Shown: positions 41,052 to 51,324, numbered from the stretch's first letter. The stretch: DNA of 64,000 nucleotides from CAYUVF01 sp964448045 (GCA_964448045.1 CAYUVF010000001.1:98143-162142); one strand, 5' to 3'. Numbers and translations are program-made. The notes: a model not told the origin generated them from the sequence alone.

Positions 41052-43670
41052 TCACCGCTCGTCCTCGGGCCGCTCCCTCTGCAGCGGGACGATGTCGGCA
41101 TTCCAGCGCGTATCGCCGAGCAGATGGCGGGTGAAGTACTCGGCGCGGAGCCAGAACCAGTAGTCGCGCATCTCGCCGTAGCCGTGCTGCTGACCAGGAA
41201 AGACGAACAGATCGAACCGCTTGCCCGCTTTGATAAGCGCCTGGGCCATCCGATACGTGTTGGCTGGATGGACGTTGTTGTCGATCGTACCCGTCGTGAG
41301 AAGCAGGTGCCCCTCGAGGTTCCCTGCCAGGGCGGTGTTTTTGTCGATGTCGTACTCGAACGATACCGTGCCCGTGTCGCTGACGACCTCTTCGACGCCG
41401 TGATGGGTCTCCGACCACCAGCGGTTGTACACGTCATTCTCGTGGTTGCCCGATGACGCCACGCCAACCTTGAAAACATCGGGGTACTGGAGGAGCGCCG
41501 CGGTCGTCATGAAGCCGCCCCCCGAGTGGCCGTAGATGCCCACCCGATCCGCGTCGATGAAGTCGTGGCGGGCCGCGAGGCGTTCGATCGCGACTTTTTT
41601 GTCCTCCAGCGCATAGTCGCGCAGGTTGCCGTAACCGTAGGTGTGGTACCAGCGCGAACGGTCCGGGTGGCCGCCGCGGTGGCCCACCACCGCGACGATG
41701 AAGCCGAACTGCGCGAGCGCCGCCTCATCGCCGCCCGTCGTGAACGATTTCGGCACGGCCTCGGTCTGCGGCCCCGGATAGACGTAGGTGACGATCGGAT
41801 ACTGCCTGTCGGGGTCGAAGTCGAAGGGCTTGTACAGTACGCCGTAGAGATCCGTGATGCCGTCGCCCGCCTTCACGGAGAAGGGGTCTGGCGCGGACCA
41901 GCCGGCGTCGTTCAGACCCGAGAGATCGGCGGTCTGCAGCTCGGCCACGACCTCGCCCTCGGCGTTGCGCAGCACCGACGCCGGCACCGTGTCCACCCGG
42001 CTGTAATTGTCCACAACGAAGCGGCTCGACTCGGACATCGCCACGCTGTGATCGGCGTCGCCGGGACTGACGAGGTGCAGGTCCGAGCCGTCGAGGCGGA
42101 CGCGGTAGAGGTGGTCGTAGTACGGGTCTTCGCCGGCCTCACGCCCGTTGGCGGTGAAGTAGACGACACCGTCCTCTTCGTCGATCGACGCGATGCCGTC
42201 GACGTGCCAGGCGCCTTCAGTCAGGCGGTTTTTTAGCGTGCCGTCGGGACCGTAGCGGTAGATGTGCTGCCAGCCATCGCGCTCGGAGAGCCAAAGCACA
42301 TCGCCATTGGGCAGCAGCTCGGGGCGGTCGGGATGAAAATAGGTATTAAACCGCTCCTCGACGACGGTGCGCAGCACCGCACCCGTTTCGGCGTCGGCCA
42401 CCATCAGATCGGCCCGTTTGCGGTCGCGGCTCTGGCGCATCAGCCAGAGCTCGTCAGACGAATCGGAGAGCCAGAGATCACGCTCGGGCGCGGTGGACGC
42501 GGGATAGCGGAACTGGCGCTCGGTCATGATGGACATCGACTGGTCGGCCCAGGCGCTATCGGCCACCTGCACCTGATCGCGCGCGGCGAGGTCGTAAATC
42601 CAGATCTCATTCTGGGTCACGTCGGCCTCCCCCGGCATGTCGTACTTGTACGTCTCCAGTTCGGGGCGATCGTTGCCGACGCTGTGGATCACCCAGAGGG
42701 CGCCAACCTCGCGCTGATCGGAGCGGACGAGGGCGAACCGCTTCGAATCGTTCGACCATGCGATATCGACCGGCTGCCGTTTGTCTTTCTCCTCGTCCTT
42801 CTCGTTGTCGGTCCGGCCGAGGCCGCTGTTGTCGGCCGCGTAGCTGTAGTACTGCTCGCCGTCCTCGGTGAGGCGCGTCTCCTCCACCTCGACCTCCTCG
42901 GCTGCCTCGTCGGCCTCATCGCCGTCTTTGCCGCGGCGGGCGTCCAAGATGTTCTCGTACGCGGCGCCCGACATCATCCACAGGTCGTAGTTGCGCGCGA
43001 AGACGACGGTCTCGCCGTCGGGCGAGACGTTGGCCCAGTCGGGGTGGTTGTCCGGCTCCTCGTAGTCGGCCAGCTCGCGGAGCGTGCCCGTGGTGAGCTC
43101 GTACTCGAAGTGAAAAATCTTTTTCTCGGGCGGCCCGTCGTCCTCCGCGTCCTCAACGTCTTGCTTTTCGGTATCCTTCTCCACTTCCGTCTTTGGTTCC
43201 GCTTCAGCATCCTGCGAGGACGTGACGTCGAACTGAAGCGTCGTGTCATCGATGAAGCGGATTTTTTCAATCGGCAGATGCTTCGCGTCCCACGGGTCGC
43301 GGGTGATGCGCGTGAGCTCGGCGGCCAGGCGCTCGCGGTCGAAGATCTCGCGCTGGGCGCCTTCATCGGGGCGGACGATCCAGTAGCGCGAGCCCTCGGC
43401 GGTTTCGTATTCGTACCAGAACGCGTCCGCCCCCTCGATCCACTGTGGGCGAACGCGAGTAGAGTACGTCATGTCGTCCAGCTTGTACGGTGCAAAGCGG
43501 GCCGCCAGCTCATAGTTGGCCGCGCCGGGCCCGCCGACCCGCTCCATCGTGGATGCGGAGGGCGGCGCTTGCGCCAGCGCCGCTCCGGCTACGAGCGTGA
43601 GTCCGACCAGCACAAGACACGTCACCCGGCGCAGCTGAGCCGGGTACAGGAAATGATTCAACACGTCCAT
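41052..43670 (-). CDS. S9 family peptidase, dipeptidyl peptidase IV type
   Basis: The start at 43670 (MDVLNHFLYPAQLRRVTC) gives a signal peptide ending near AALAQ and an 872-residue product. The N-terminal half is a beta propeller (DPPIV_N) with repeated WMMS/WLS-type blades and an acidic Glu/Asp/Lys insertion around residues 170-210 and 260-300. The C-terminal alpha/beta hydrolase has GHSGGGFMTTAALL with the nucleophile Ser, and the Asp and His late in the chain (FPGQQHGYGEMRDYW). It releases dipeptides after Pro/Ala in the periplasm. It stands downstream of the SusCD operon. Confidence 0.93.
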   Translation of the reverse strand: MDVLNHFLYPAQLRRVTCLVLVGLTLVAGAALAQAPPSASTMERVGGPGAANYELAARFAPYKLDDMTYSTRVRPQWIEGADAFWYEYETAEGSRYWIVRPDEGAQREIFDRERLAAELTRITRDPWDAKHLPIEKIRFIDDTTLQFDVTSSQDAEAEPKTEVEKDTEKQDVEDAEDDGPPEKKIFHFEYELTTGTLRELADYEEPDNHPDWANVSPDGETVVFARNYDLWMMSGAAYENILDARRGKDGDEADEAAEEVEVEETRLTEDGEQYYSYAADNSGLGRTDNEKDEEKDKRQPVDIAWSNDSKRFALVRSDQREVGALWVIHSVGNDRPELETYKYDMPGEADVTQNEIWIYDLAARDQVQVADSAWADQSMSIMTERQFRYPASTAPERDLWLSDSSDELWLMRQSRDRKRADLMVADAETGAVLRTVVEERFNTYFHPDRPELLPNGDVLWLSERDGWQHIYRYGPDGTLKNRLTEGAWHVDGIASIDEEDGVVYFTANGREAGEDPYYDHLYRVRLDGSDLHLVSPGDADHSVAMSESSRFVVDNYSRVDTVPASVLRNAEGEVVAELQTADLSGLNDAGWSAPDPFSVKAGDGITDLYGVLYKPFDFDPDRQYPIVTYVYPGPQTEAVPKSFTTGGDEAALAQFGFIVAVVGHRGGHPDRSRWYHTYGYGNLRDYALEDKKVAIERLAARHDFIDADRVGIYGHSGGGFMTTAALLQYPDVFKVGVASSGNHENDVYNRWWSETHHGVEEVVSDTGTVSFEYDIDKNTALAGNLEGHLLLTTGTIDNNVHPANTYRMAQALIKAGKRFDLFVFPGQQHGYGEMRDYWFWLRAEYFTRHLLGDTRWNADIVPLQRERPEDER

Positions 43671-43926
43671 ACTAAGAAAGGGGGATGGGGAAGCGGGCAT
43701 ACGAGAAGCGTGACCAGTATACAAAACGAGCAGCAGAACAACGACACGCCGGGGTGGAGGCGAGGGAAGCCAACAGACCTACACGGGACTCGCGCGATGT
43801 ACCGACGGTGATCTGCCATCGCGGTCACCGCCGAACGGGCGCCGCGAGCGCTCCAGGGACCGGCCGGGTGCTACCGCGGGGCGCGCCTCCGGCAGACGAG
43901 TCCACACAACATCAACCACACGGCAT

Positions 43927-43957
43927 AAAAAAGCCCCCTGCCGGGATGGCAGGGGGC
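43927..43957 (-). terminator. Intrinsic terminator of the SusC-SusD operon
   Basis: On the minus strand GCCCCCTGCC (43957-43948) pairs with GGCAGGGGGC (43942-43933) through a perfect 10-bp stem and 5-nt loop, followed by TTTTTT (43932-43927). It lies 45 bp after the SusD stop. The remainder of the 331-bp gap to the next gene is unremarkable. Confidence 0.93.
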
Positions 43958-44001
43958 CGTCGTGTACATCACGCAAGGCTCCACGAGCCCTGACGCGACG
44001 C

Positions 44002-45366
44002 TTACCGCTCGCTGAGCGGACGCGCCAGCTTCTCGAAGACCTGACCGCCATCGAGCTCGGTCGGGATCTCATCGAGGCGGTCGTAGCGCCGCGCATCGAT
44101 CCAGCGGTGGCCGCCTTCGGCCCAGAGCGAGTAGCGGCGCTGGAACAGGATCTCATCGATCAGCGCCTGTGCGGTGACCGGACCGTCGTACGGATCCAGC
44201 TCCCACGTCTCGCGGATGATGTCAATCGCATCGACCGCGTCGCTGAGGTTCCCCGTCTGCGCCTGCGCCTCGGCGTAGATGAGGATGAGCTCCTCGTTGC
44301 GCATAAACGGGATGGGCGACTCATTCGACTCGTACCGGTTGTCCTGGTAGAAGAGCTCGACGCCCGGCAGGTCGCCGTTTGTGATCGGGTTGTCCCGGCG
44401 GAAGAACTTCCGCTCCACCCGCAGATCCCCCGGCAGCGCATCCTCGATCATCGAGGGGTGCACCATCAGGATCTGGTTCGTGTTCGCATTGCGCGGGTAG
44501 AAGAGCGGATTGAACTGATCAGGCGGGGCACCGAAGACGTGGTACGCGCCTTCGTTCATGCTCGCCTCACCGGGGGTGAGCGACAGGAACGAGTTGTTCA
44601 GCGCATCGAGCGCGCCCGGCCAGTCCTCGGCGTAGATGGCAGCGCGCGCCGCAATCGCGCGGTTCAGCTCCTGCATCGTGGCGGGCGTGTCAAAGCCGGC
44701 AAAGCCGCTGGAGAGCGTGAACGCGAATTCGCTCCCGGCGCTGCCGAGCTGGCTGTTCGCCTCGTCGAGGAGGGAGCGGATTTCCGCGAGGGCCTCGTCG
44801 TAGCTGAGGAAGGGCCCCGGATTGAGCGGATCGGCCACGTCAATACGGATCGAGCCGGGCGGGTTGCGATCGGGCCCGCGCCACTGGCCGTTCAGCGCGA
44901 TCAGGTACTGATACGCCTGGATCGTCTTCGCAAAGCCGATGTAGCCGTTGCGCTCCTGCTCGTCCACGGCCTCAGTGTTGTTGACCGCGTCGATCAGGAA
45001 ATTGCCCTGCTTGATGGCCTCATAGGGCTCATCGAAGGCGCTGCCGTCGGCGAAGAACTCGGCATCGGGCGTGACGCCGTCCTGGCCGAGCCAGTTCGTG
45101 ATGAAGCGCGGATCCGAGGCGAAGGTGGCATACACCTCGCGCCCGAACGAGCCGTAGAGCTCGGTCACATCGGGCGGAGCGTCGCGGTGGCGGTGTTCAA
45201 GGCCCGTCACCAGGTTCTGGAGCTCGCTCTGGCTCGCCCCGTTCAGCACGGCCTCGGTGGACGGGCTGTTGGGATTGGTGACGGTATCGGGATCGAAGAA
45301 GTCGCAGGCCGCCACGGTGACGGCCAGGAGCGCGATGAAGCACGTGTTATATATGAAACGTTTCAT
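44002..45366 (-). CDS. SusD/RagB family nutrient-binding lipoprotein
   Basis: Start at 45366 (MKRFIYNTCFIALLAVTVAAC) gives a lipoprotein signal and 454 residues. SusD features are the early FDPDTVTNPNSPS, LQNLVTGLEHRH, the tetratricopeptide-like core and the C-terminal FMRNEELILIYAEAQAQTG and LWAEGGHRWIDARRY. It caps the SusC barrel at the outer membrane and binds oligomeric nutrients such as glycans or peptides. It follows the SusC gene by 53 bp on the same strand. Confidence 0.95.
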   Translation of the reverse strand: MKRFIYNTCFIALLAVTVAACDFFDPDTVTNPNSPSTEAVLNGASQSELQNLVTGLEHRHRDAPPDVTELYGSFGREVYATFASDPRFITNWLGQDGVTPDAEFFADGSAFDEPYEAIKQGNFLIDAVNNTEAVDEQERNGYIGFAKTIQAYQYLIALNGQWRGPDRNPPGSIRIDVADPLNPGPFLSYDEALAEIRSLLDEANSQLGSAGSEFAFTLSSGFAGFDTPATMQELNRAIAARAAIYAEDWPGALDALNNSFLSLTPGEASMNEGAYHVFGAPPDQFNPLFYPRNANTNQILMVHPSMIEDALPGDLRVERKFFRRDNPITNGDLPGVELFYQDNRYESNESPIPFMRNEELILIYAEAQAQTGNLSDAVDAIDIIRETWELDPYDGPVTAQALIDEILFQRRYSLWAEGGHRWIDARRYDRLDEIPTELDGGQVFEKLARPLSER

Positions 45367-45419
45367 AGGACTGAGTCTCATCAAAAGCTGGGAAAAAGCG
45401 GGACGGGGCCGGCGGCGCA

Positions 45420-48416
45420 TTAGTATTCGAGCCGCAGGTGGAACGTGAGACGCCGTGAACTGGGATACGGCGTCACCTCCACCGACTGCGCCACGGCTTG
45501 CGTCCCAAAGACCGAGACTTCCGGATCGTAGCTGTCGTAGTCGCTAAACAGCAAGAGGTTGGATCCGGACAGGCCCAGCTTGACGTTGCGGAGCGCACCA
45601 TTGAAGGCGGAATCGAGGATGCGGCTCGGAAGCGTGTAATAGATCGACGCTTCGCGGAGCTTGACGTAGCTGGCGTCTTCAACGAACTGCGCCGCGCCCG
45701 GACCGAACATGTCGGTGCGGTCGAGGCCGTTCGGTACGCCGTCGCCGTCGTGGTCCTCGTTCCAGTCGGCCGTCGTCCCGCCGATATCAGACAGCAGGCG
45801 CGACAGGTTGATGTTCTCTCCCCCCTTGCTCCAGTGCAGCAGGAAGCTAAACTCCAGGTTCTGGAACAGCGTGAACGAGTTGGAGAACGACATCTGGAAG
45901 TCGGGCTGGGCGTCGCCGTAAACCGTGAACGGCACCTCTTCATCGGGCGTCGCCGGCGTACCGACGATCGTCGTGGGCGAGAAGCCTTCGCCGATGAAGT
46001 AGGTACCCAGCGCCGCCCCGAAGCCGCCCGTCGTGAAGGCGGGAATCGTCAGATCCGTCATTTCCGACGAGTTGCTCCAGAAGAGCGTCCGCGAGAACCA
46101 GGTGAAGTTTTCCTGACGGACGGGCGACACGCTCAGCCCCAGCTCGATGCCGGTATTCTTGAGCGTGCCGGCGTTCGTCGCGATCGTGGTGATACCCGTC
46201 GAGACGGGGTTCTCCCGGTCGAGGATGATGTCGTCCACGATCTTGCGATAGTAGGTCGCTTCGAGGGCGATCCGCCCGTTGAGCACACCCACGTCGGTGC
46301 CGAACTCCAGCTCACGCGCCCGCTCCGGGTCGAGGTCCGGGTCGATGCCGCGCGGCGACACCGTGGAGCCCAGCCCGCCCCCGATGTTGACGCTGTTGAG
46401 CGCCGAGAACGTGGCGCCAAACTCGGGCAGGCCACCCGTCTCGCCGTAGGCGGCGCGCAGCTTCATCTGGTCGACCGAGTCGAAGCTCCAGAAGTCGAAG
46501 TTGTGCAGGTTGATGGCGAGCGAGCCCTTCGGATAGAAGTAAAAGTCCTCCTGCTTCGCGTTCAGCGTCGAGCGGTCGAAGCGCGCGCCGACCGTCCCGA
46601 TGAGCTTGTCGTCCCAGTTAACCTCCTGCTGGCCAACGTAGCCGATGTCGACAATCTCCACGAACTGCTGGGAGAAGATTTCCTGGATCTGTCCGTTGAG
46701 CGGGTTAAGCTGGCCCGGCGCCAGTCCGCGACCGCGCACGAGCTGCCGGTCCTCATTCTGCGTGAAACGCGTAAAGCCGCCCTGCGTCGTCAGGCTGAAC
46801 AGCCCCGCATCCGACTCCAGCGTCTGGTTGTAGACGAGGAAGCCCTGCATATTCGTGTTGAAGTTGTCCTCTTTCCCCTGAATAACGTCCCCGGGGTTGG
46901 ACTGGGCCTGCTGAAACTGGAAGAACGGCGGGAAATGCACCGTGCTGTTGCTGTTCAGATAGTCCAGACCACCGCTCAGCTCCAGCGACAGCGAGGCGCG
47001 CTCGCCCTGCAGCAGATCCGCATTCAGCGAGAACGACTGCAGAATCCGGCTGATCTCCTGATTGTTGGTCGCTTCTTCGACCAGCCGAAGCGGGTTTTCC
47101 GCAAAATACGGGTTGTCGGGGAAGTTGCCATCTTCGTCGGGCTGCAGTTGCGCGTAGGTCGGCGTGTAGGCCAGCGTGTAGCCCACCGAGCCGCCCGTCG
47201 AGTTCTGGTTGCCGGTGAATCCGCGATCGGAGTCGCTGTAAATGTAGTTCGAGCGCGAGGCAACCCGCACCCGATCACTCAGCCGGTGGTCGATATTGGC
47301 GCGGATGGTCTTGCGGGAGAAGCCGGTGTTCTCGATGATCCCGTCTTCGTCCTTAAGGCCGCCGGCCACGAAAAACTGCGTCTGCTGATTGCCGCCGGAG
47401 ATCTCGAGCTGGGTGTTGCGGGTCAGCCCGACATTGCCATACAGCTCGTCCTCGTAATCGGTGAGGGTGCCATTCTGGCGGGCCTGATTGAAGCGCTCTT
47501 TCTCACGGGCGGCCGCTGCTGTGCCCTCGCCGTAAATCAGATCGATCTTGTCCTCACTCCAGGAGGCCACGCCGAGGAGGTTCAGCGCCGATACGGCCCC
47601 GAGCTCCTGCGAGAAGTTGACGCGCGTGCGGCCGCTTTCGCCTCGCTTGGTGGTAATGATCACCACACCGGCGTTGGCGCGCTGGCCATAAATGGCCGCA
47701 GCGGAGGGTCCCTTCAGGACCTCGATGCTCTCGATCTCTTCGGGATTCAAATCACTCAGGCGATTGGCAGAGTTATCCTGACTCGCCCCTCCCGCGCCGT
47801 CGACCGACGACCGGCCCGTCGAAATCTGGGAGTTGTTGACATAGACACCGTCGATGATGTAGAGCGGCTGCGAGGAGCCCGCCCCGAGGGTGCTGATGCC
47901 GCGCATCTGGACGTTAATGCCCCCGCCCGGTGCGCCGCTCTGTGACGTGATGTTGACGCCGGCCAGCTTGCCCTGCAGCGCGCCGTCGAGCGTCGTCGGA
48001 TCGACGTTTCCGGCAATCTGATCGGCATCAATCTTCGTAACGGCGTTAGCGAGGTTCTCGCGTTTGACCGACGAGGCCAGTCCCGTCACGACGAGCTCTT
48101 CGAGGTTGGCCACATCCGGCTCCATCGCGACATCGAGCGTGCCCGTCTGCGGCGTGACCTCGAACTCTTGCTGTTTGAATCCGACGTACGAGAAGCGCAG
48201 CGTTGCGCTGTTGCCCGGGAGGTCGATCTGGTAGGAACCGGTCTCGTCGGTTACGACGCCAACGCGCGCCTCGACGGCAAGCACGTTGACGCCCACAAGC
48301 GTTTCGCCCGTACTCTCGTCGGTGACCGTGCCCTCAACAGTGAACTGCGCCCAGGCCGAGCCCGGCAGCAGCAACAAAAAAAGAAGTCCAGCTAAGAATC
48401 GTATCCGACAGTCCAT
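45420..48416 (-). CDS. SusC/RagA family TonB-linked outer-membrane protein
   Basis: The start at 48416 (MDCRIRFLAGLLFLLLLPG) gives a signal peptide ending SAWAQ and a 998-residue product. An N-terminal carboxypeptidase-regulatory-like domain (VEGTVTDESTGETLVGVNV) is followed by the plug with SuSC signatures (GAPGGGINVQMRGISTLGAGSSQPLYIIDGVYVN, IESIEVLKGPSAAAIYGQRANAGVVIITTK) and the barrel, ending LTFHLRLEY. The long upstream frame extension to 48509 is excluded because it has no signal-peptide character. With SusD it forms an energy-dependent uptake system; the ligand is unknown. Confidence 0.95.
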   Translation of the reverse strand: MDCRIRFLAGLLFLLLLPGSAWAQFTVEGTVTDESTGETLVGVNVLAVEARVGVVTDETGSYQIDLPGNSATLRFSYVGFKQQEFEVTPQTGTLDVAMEPDVANLEELVVTGLASSVKRENLANAVTKIDADQIAGNVDPTTLDGALQGKLAGVNITSQSGAPGGGINVQMRGISTLGAGSSQPLYIIDGVYVNNSQISTGRSSVDGAGGASQDNSANRLSDLNPEEIESIEVLKGPSAAAIYGQRANAGVVIITTKRGESGRTRVNFSQELGAVSALNLLGVASWSEDKIDLIYGEGTAAAAREKERFNQARQNGTLTDYEDELYGNVGLTRNTQLEISGGNQQTQFFVAGGLKDEDGIIENTGFSRKTIRANIDHRLSDRVRVASRSNYIYSDSDRGFTGNQNSTGGSVGYTLAYTPTYAQLQPDEDGNFPDNPYFAENPLRLVEEATNNQEISRILQSFSLNADLLQGERASLSLELSGGLDYLNSNSTVHFPPFFQFQQAQSNPGDVIQGKEDNFNTNMQGFLVYNQTLESDAGLFSLTTQGGFTRFTQNEDRQLVRGRGLAPGQLNPLNGQIQEIFSQQFVEIVDIGYVGQQEVNWDDKLIGTVGARFDRSTLNAKQEDFYFYPKGSLAINLHNFDFWSFDSVDQMKLRAAYGETGGLPEFGATFSALNSVNIGGGLGSTVSPRGIDPDLDPERARELEFGTDVGVLNGRIALEATYYRKIVDDIILDRENPVSTGITTIATNAGTLKNTGIELGLSVSPVRQENFTWFSRTLFWSNSSEMTDLTIPAFTTGGFGAALGTYFIGEGFSPTTIVGTPATPDEEVPFTVYGDAQPDFQMSFSNSFTLFQNLEFSFLLHWSKGGENINLSRLLSDIGGTTADWNEDHDGDGVPNGLDRTDMFGPGAAQFVEDASYVKLREASIYYTLPSRILDSAFNGALRNVKLGLSGSNLLLFSDYDSYDPEVSVFGTQAVAQSVEVTPYPSSRRLTFHLRLEY

Positions 48417-49011
48417 AGAGTTCCTGATTGATGCTGGTGTGGAGTGGTGGTTGCGATGGTGCGCAGGCCTCGGGGAATACGGTCGGCAGCCCGGCGCGCA
48501 CAGGGGCACCTCTGCCCCGTCCGCTGCGTGCAGTCCGCCGAATCCGGGTGATGGGTGCCCCGGAGCCGCTACTGTATCCGCTCAATTAATGATTTGGTGA
48601 TACAAAATACAAGGATTATTCAGGCCCACGTCCATAATGCACGCTCTGTGCGGACTCACTGAAAGCGCTTCAATTGGGATGGAACGCCGGCTCGGGGCGA
48701 TTCGGACGGTCGCTCGACGTCCTCGTTTTTTTGGCGCTGTCCCGTGCCCCTCGCGGCGGTCGTCGCCTGATGGGCTCGTTGATCGGCTGATTCTGGTCCG
48801 CTTTTTATTCATGTTATATATGAGCATTGGACGACCGGCTCGCCCCGTCCATTCGATTCCGGGCGGTCCCCACGAACGGAACATGCTTCCCTCCGCCCCG
48901 AAGGATCATCCGTTCTTCACATCCGCAGCCGTCCTGAGACCCCGGCACAGTGTTTGATCCCTCAGTAGATACCGACACGTCTTATCCCTCGGAACCCACA
49001 TCTTTCCCGTT
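48417..49011. other. Divergent intergenic region before SusC
   Basis: A 595-bp gap. The left third has the susC leader and promoter (48584-48612). The right two thirds, up to the ATG at 49012, contain no supported gene; a short AT-rich patch occurs near 48805-48830. Confidence 0.4.
48584..48612 (-). promoter_or_regulatory. Promoter of the SusC-SusD operon
   Basis: On the minus strand TTGTAT (48612-48607) and TTAATT (48589-48584) are spaced by 17 bp in a local AT-rich patch. The predicted start leaves a leader of about 160 nt before the SusC ATG at 48416. Confidence 0.55.
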
Positions 49012-50514
49012 ATGAGCGATCCGAGCGCTGCCCCTTCCTCCCACGCCGCAGAGACCGCTTCCTCCGACGCCTCGGAACGTGCCCTGACGGATGAAGAGTA
49101 CGTCGACCTGCTGGTGCACCGCCGCCGGGAAGACGGCGTCACGTACGACGACCTCGCCCACATGGCCGGCTTCCTGTATCAGACGGATGTTTCGGCCAAG
49201 GAGCTGGAAGCCGTCGACACGGGCGAGCGGCTCCCGCACATCCGCGAGCAGCTGCAGCAGTGCCTCCGCGGCGATGAATCCTGGGACGCGCCGTCGGATC
49301 TCTCCCCCGACGCGGCAGCAGAGGCCCCCTCCCCTCCCCGGCCAGAAGCCACCCCGGATGAGCCGACCAATGAGCCGGCCAATGAGCCCGCCGAGGAGTC
49401 AACGGAGGCACCGGCATCTTCGCGTCCCGACCCCATCGGAGGACAGACGTTGGACGTGGATCCCTCGGGCGATCTGAAGCAGCAGTACGCCAACTACGTC
49501 GACCGCCACGACACCTGGTATCCGAATCGGGAGTTGCTCTCGTTCGACGATTTCGCGGATGTCGTCGAGCGCTGGGATGCCGAGTATTACGAGGCCTTCA
49601 ACGCGGGACAGGTGAAAGAAAGCGACTGGACGACGATTAACGAGCTCGAACGGCTCCTCTGCGTCCCGCCCGCCTCGCGGCTCCTCGTCACCGCCGTAGC
49701 TGCATCGCAGCACGACCTGTCGGACGACGAGGCGACGCCCAACGCCGACGCTGCCGACCTCCAACCTGCCGAGATCTCATCGGCCGACGCGCCCTCCTCT
49801 CAGGCCGAGCCCTCCGATGAAGCCGCGCCCTCCGAATCTGCATCGGATGCGCCGGAAGCCGATTCGCTCGCCGCGTCCCCCTCCGACGCTCCACCCGAAG
49901 AGGCAGCTCCATCGCCGTCTGCCGACGACGCCGGCGTCTCGGCGGAGCCGCCGCCTCCCCCCACGCCTACCGGCCGGCCCGCAGCGCCAGGAGCGCCAGG
50001 GTTGAACAAAGCCCCCTCGGCATCCGAGGCCGACGCATCCCCCGCATCCACCGATCACTCCCCACCCCCCGATACTCCTCAGCCTGCTGCACCGTCGGAC
50101 GCTTCCCCGTCCGACCCCTCGGGCGCCGCTGCGTCGCGCCGCCCTGACGATCCGCCGATCGATGCCGCGACCGATTCGATTTCTACTCATTCCATCCCCG
50201 AGACTTCGATGAATACCGATGACCTCCTGAAGGGCCTTCGCGCCCAGCGCAACGCGATTGACGTCAGCCTCGAAAGCATTGAAGAGCGGCTGGAGTACTA
50301 CCGCCAGGTCCGGCAAAAAATTGACGACGCGATCGAACTGCTGGAAGACGATGCGTTGGCGCCCCTGCTCGGCGCCGTGAAAGAACTGCACGGCATCGCC
50401 GGCGGAGATGGGGTCTCCGACGCGGATCTGCCTGACCGGCTCGCCCGCCGCCTCTCCGACGCGGATGACAATGCCGAGGCCCCAACGAGCCGGCCCTCCC
50501 GCCTGTCAAGCTGA
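49012..50514 (+). CDS. Low-complexity acidic protein with C-terminal coiled coil, unknown function
   Basis: The 500-residue product has three ordered islands in disordered Ala/Ser/Pro/Asp-rich linkers. Island one (about 20-85) includes TDEEYVDLLVHRRREDGVTYDDLAHMAGFL and looks helical. Island two (about 155-225) has QYANYVDRHDTWYPNRELLSFDDFADVVERWD. Island three (about 400-480) is a coiled-coil-like helix pair (DDLLKGLRAQRNAIDVSLESIEERLEYYRQVRQKIDDAIELLED). No family recognised. The layout suggests a scaffold or adaptor. Confidence 0.75.
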   Translation: MSDPSAAPSSHAAETASSDASERALTDEEYVDLLVHRRREDGVTYDDLAHMAGFLYQTDVSAKELEAVDTGERLPHIREQLQQCLRGDESWDAPSDLSPDAAAEAPSPPRPEATPDEPTNEPANEPAEESTEAPASSRPDPIGGQTLDVDPSGDLKQQYANYVDRHDTWYPNRELLSFDDFADVVERWDAEYYEAFNAGQVKESDWTTINELERLLCVPPASRLLVTAVAASQHDLSDDEATPNADAADLQPAEISSADAPSSQAEPSDEAAPSESASDAPEADSLAASPSDAPPEEAAPSPSADDAGVSAEPPPPPTPTGRPAAPGAPGLNKAPSASEADASPASTDHSPPPDTPQPAAPSDASPSDPSGAAASRRPDDPPIDAATDSISTHSIPETSMNTDDLLKGLRAQRNAIDVSLESIEERLEYYRQVRQKIDDAIELLEDDALAPLLGAVKELHGIAGGDGVSDADLPDRLARRLSDADDNAEAPTSRPSRLSS

Positions 50515-50643
50515 GGCAATCTGTCTGAGGCAATCTCACTGAGCTGACCCCGCTCACGCGGTCGGCACGGCACAGGGCCCCCAGCCCGGCGTTGAAACGG
50601 CACGGTCGTTCGCATCCTGTTGCCCTGCTGCCTGCTCGTGCCC

Positions 50644-51324
50644 ATGTCGTACTCCGGCTCTCTCGTCGCTGCGCTCCGCCTATCCGTGCTGAAGCGGAAT
50701 CCGGGCCATGCGGTCCCGATCGTTCTACTGGCTTTCGTGGTGCTCTCGGGCGCGGCGGAGCCGGCGCAGGCCCAACCCGACGCCGCCGGATGGGTCGAGA
50801 CCGGGCGGCAGGCGTTCTATGAAGCGGAGCGAGCCCACCTCAAACGCGTCGCCTGGTGGGGCGGCCTGAACGCGGCCGGCGGACTCGCGCTGGCCCTCGC
50901 CTCCTCGCGGTCCTCCCGGCGCGCCCGCTGGTCCTTCGGCGTGATGTCGGCCGGATGGGGCGTCGTCAACGTTGGCATTGGCCTGGGAGCGCTCGCGACG
51001 TCGTCGGTCCCTCCGCCCGCCCCCGAGGCACTCCTCGGCGCCGAACGTGGCTTCCACGACCTGTTGCTGCTCAACCTCGGCCTCAATGTGGGGTACGCCG
51101 GCGTCGGAGGAGCCCTGCTCTTGGCCGGCTATCGCGACGTTCGCGCGGCCGCCGCCTGGCGCGGCTACGGATCGGCACTCATCCTGCAGGGCGCCGGGCT
51201 GCTTGTCCTCGACGGGATCGCCTTTCTGGCCGCCCGCACGCGCCTCGCCGACCTGCTGGAATCCGCGACGACCGTTTCGGCCCAGCTTCATCCGGGTGGA
51301 CTTGGGCTCACGGTGGCGCTCTAA
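50644..51324 (+). CDS. Membrane protein of unknown function
   Basis: From the ATG at 50644 (MSYSGSLVAALRLSVL) the product is 226 residues with a signal-like N-terminus ending near EPAQAQ, a short helical segment (RQAFYEAERAHLKRVAW) and about four membrane helices (WWGGLNAAGGLALALA, SFGVMSAGWGVVNVGIGLGALA, LLLLNLGLNVGYAGVGGALLLAG, ALILQGAGLLVLDGIAFLAA). Similar small membrane proteins occur in Rhodothermota as conserved hypotheticals. Its stop overlaps that of the convergent NACHT gene (51321-51324). Confidence 0.7.
   Translation: MSYSGSLVAALRLSVLKRNPGHAVPIVLLAFVVLSGAAEPAQAQPDAAGWVETGRQAFYEAERAHLKRVAWWGGLNAAGGLALALASSRSSRRARWSFGVMSAGWGVVNVGIGLGALATSSVPPPAPEALLGAERGFHDLLLLNLGLNVGYAGVGGALLLAGYRDVRAAAAWRGYGSALILQGAGLLVLDGIAFLAARTRLADLLESATTVSAQLHPGGLGLTVAL

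Noticed and set aside
42264..43811. Open frame of 515 codons opposite the DPP-IV-like gene
   Set aside because: Antisense to a recognised peptidase, no family motif; hydrophobic stretches are complements of Asp/Glu-rich codons.
45498..47945. Open frame of 815 codons opposite SusC
   Set aside because: Same kind of antisense shadow; composition is Arg/Val/Asp-heavy and the opposite strand carries an unmistakable SusC.
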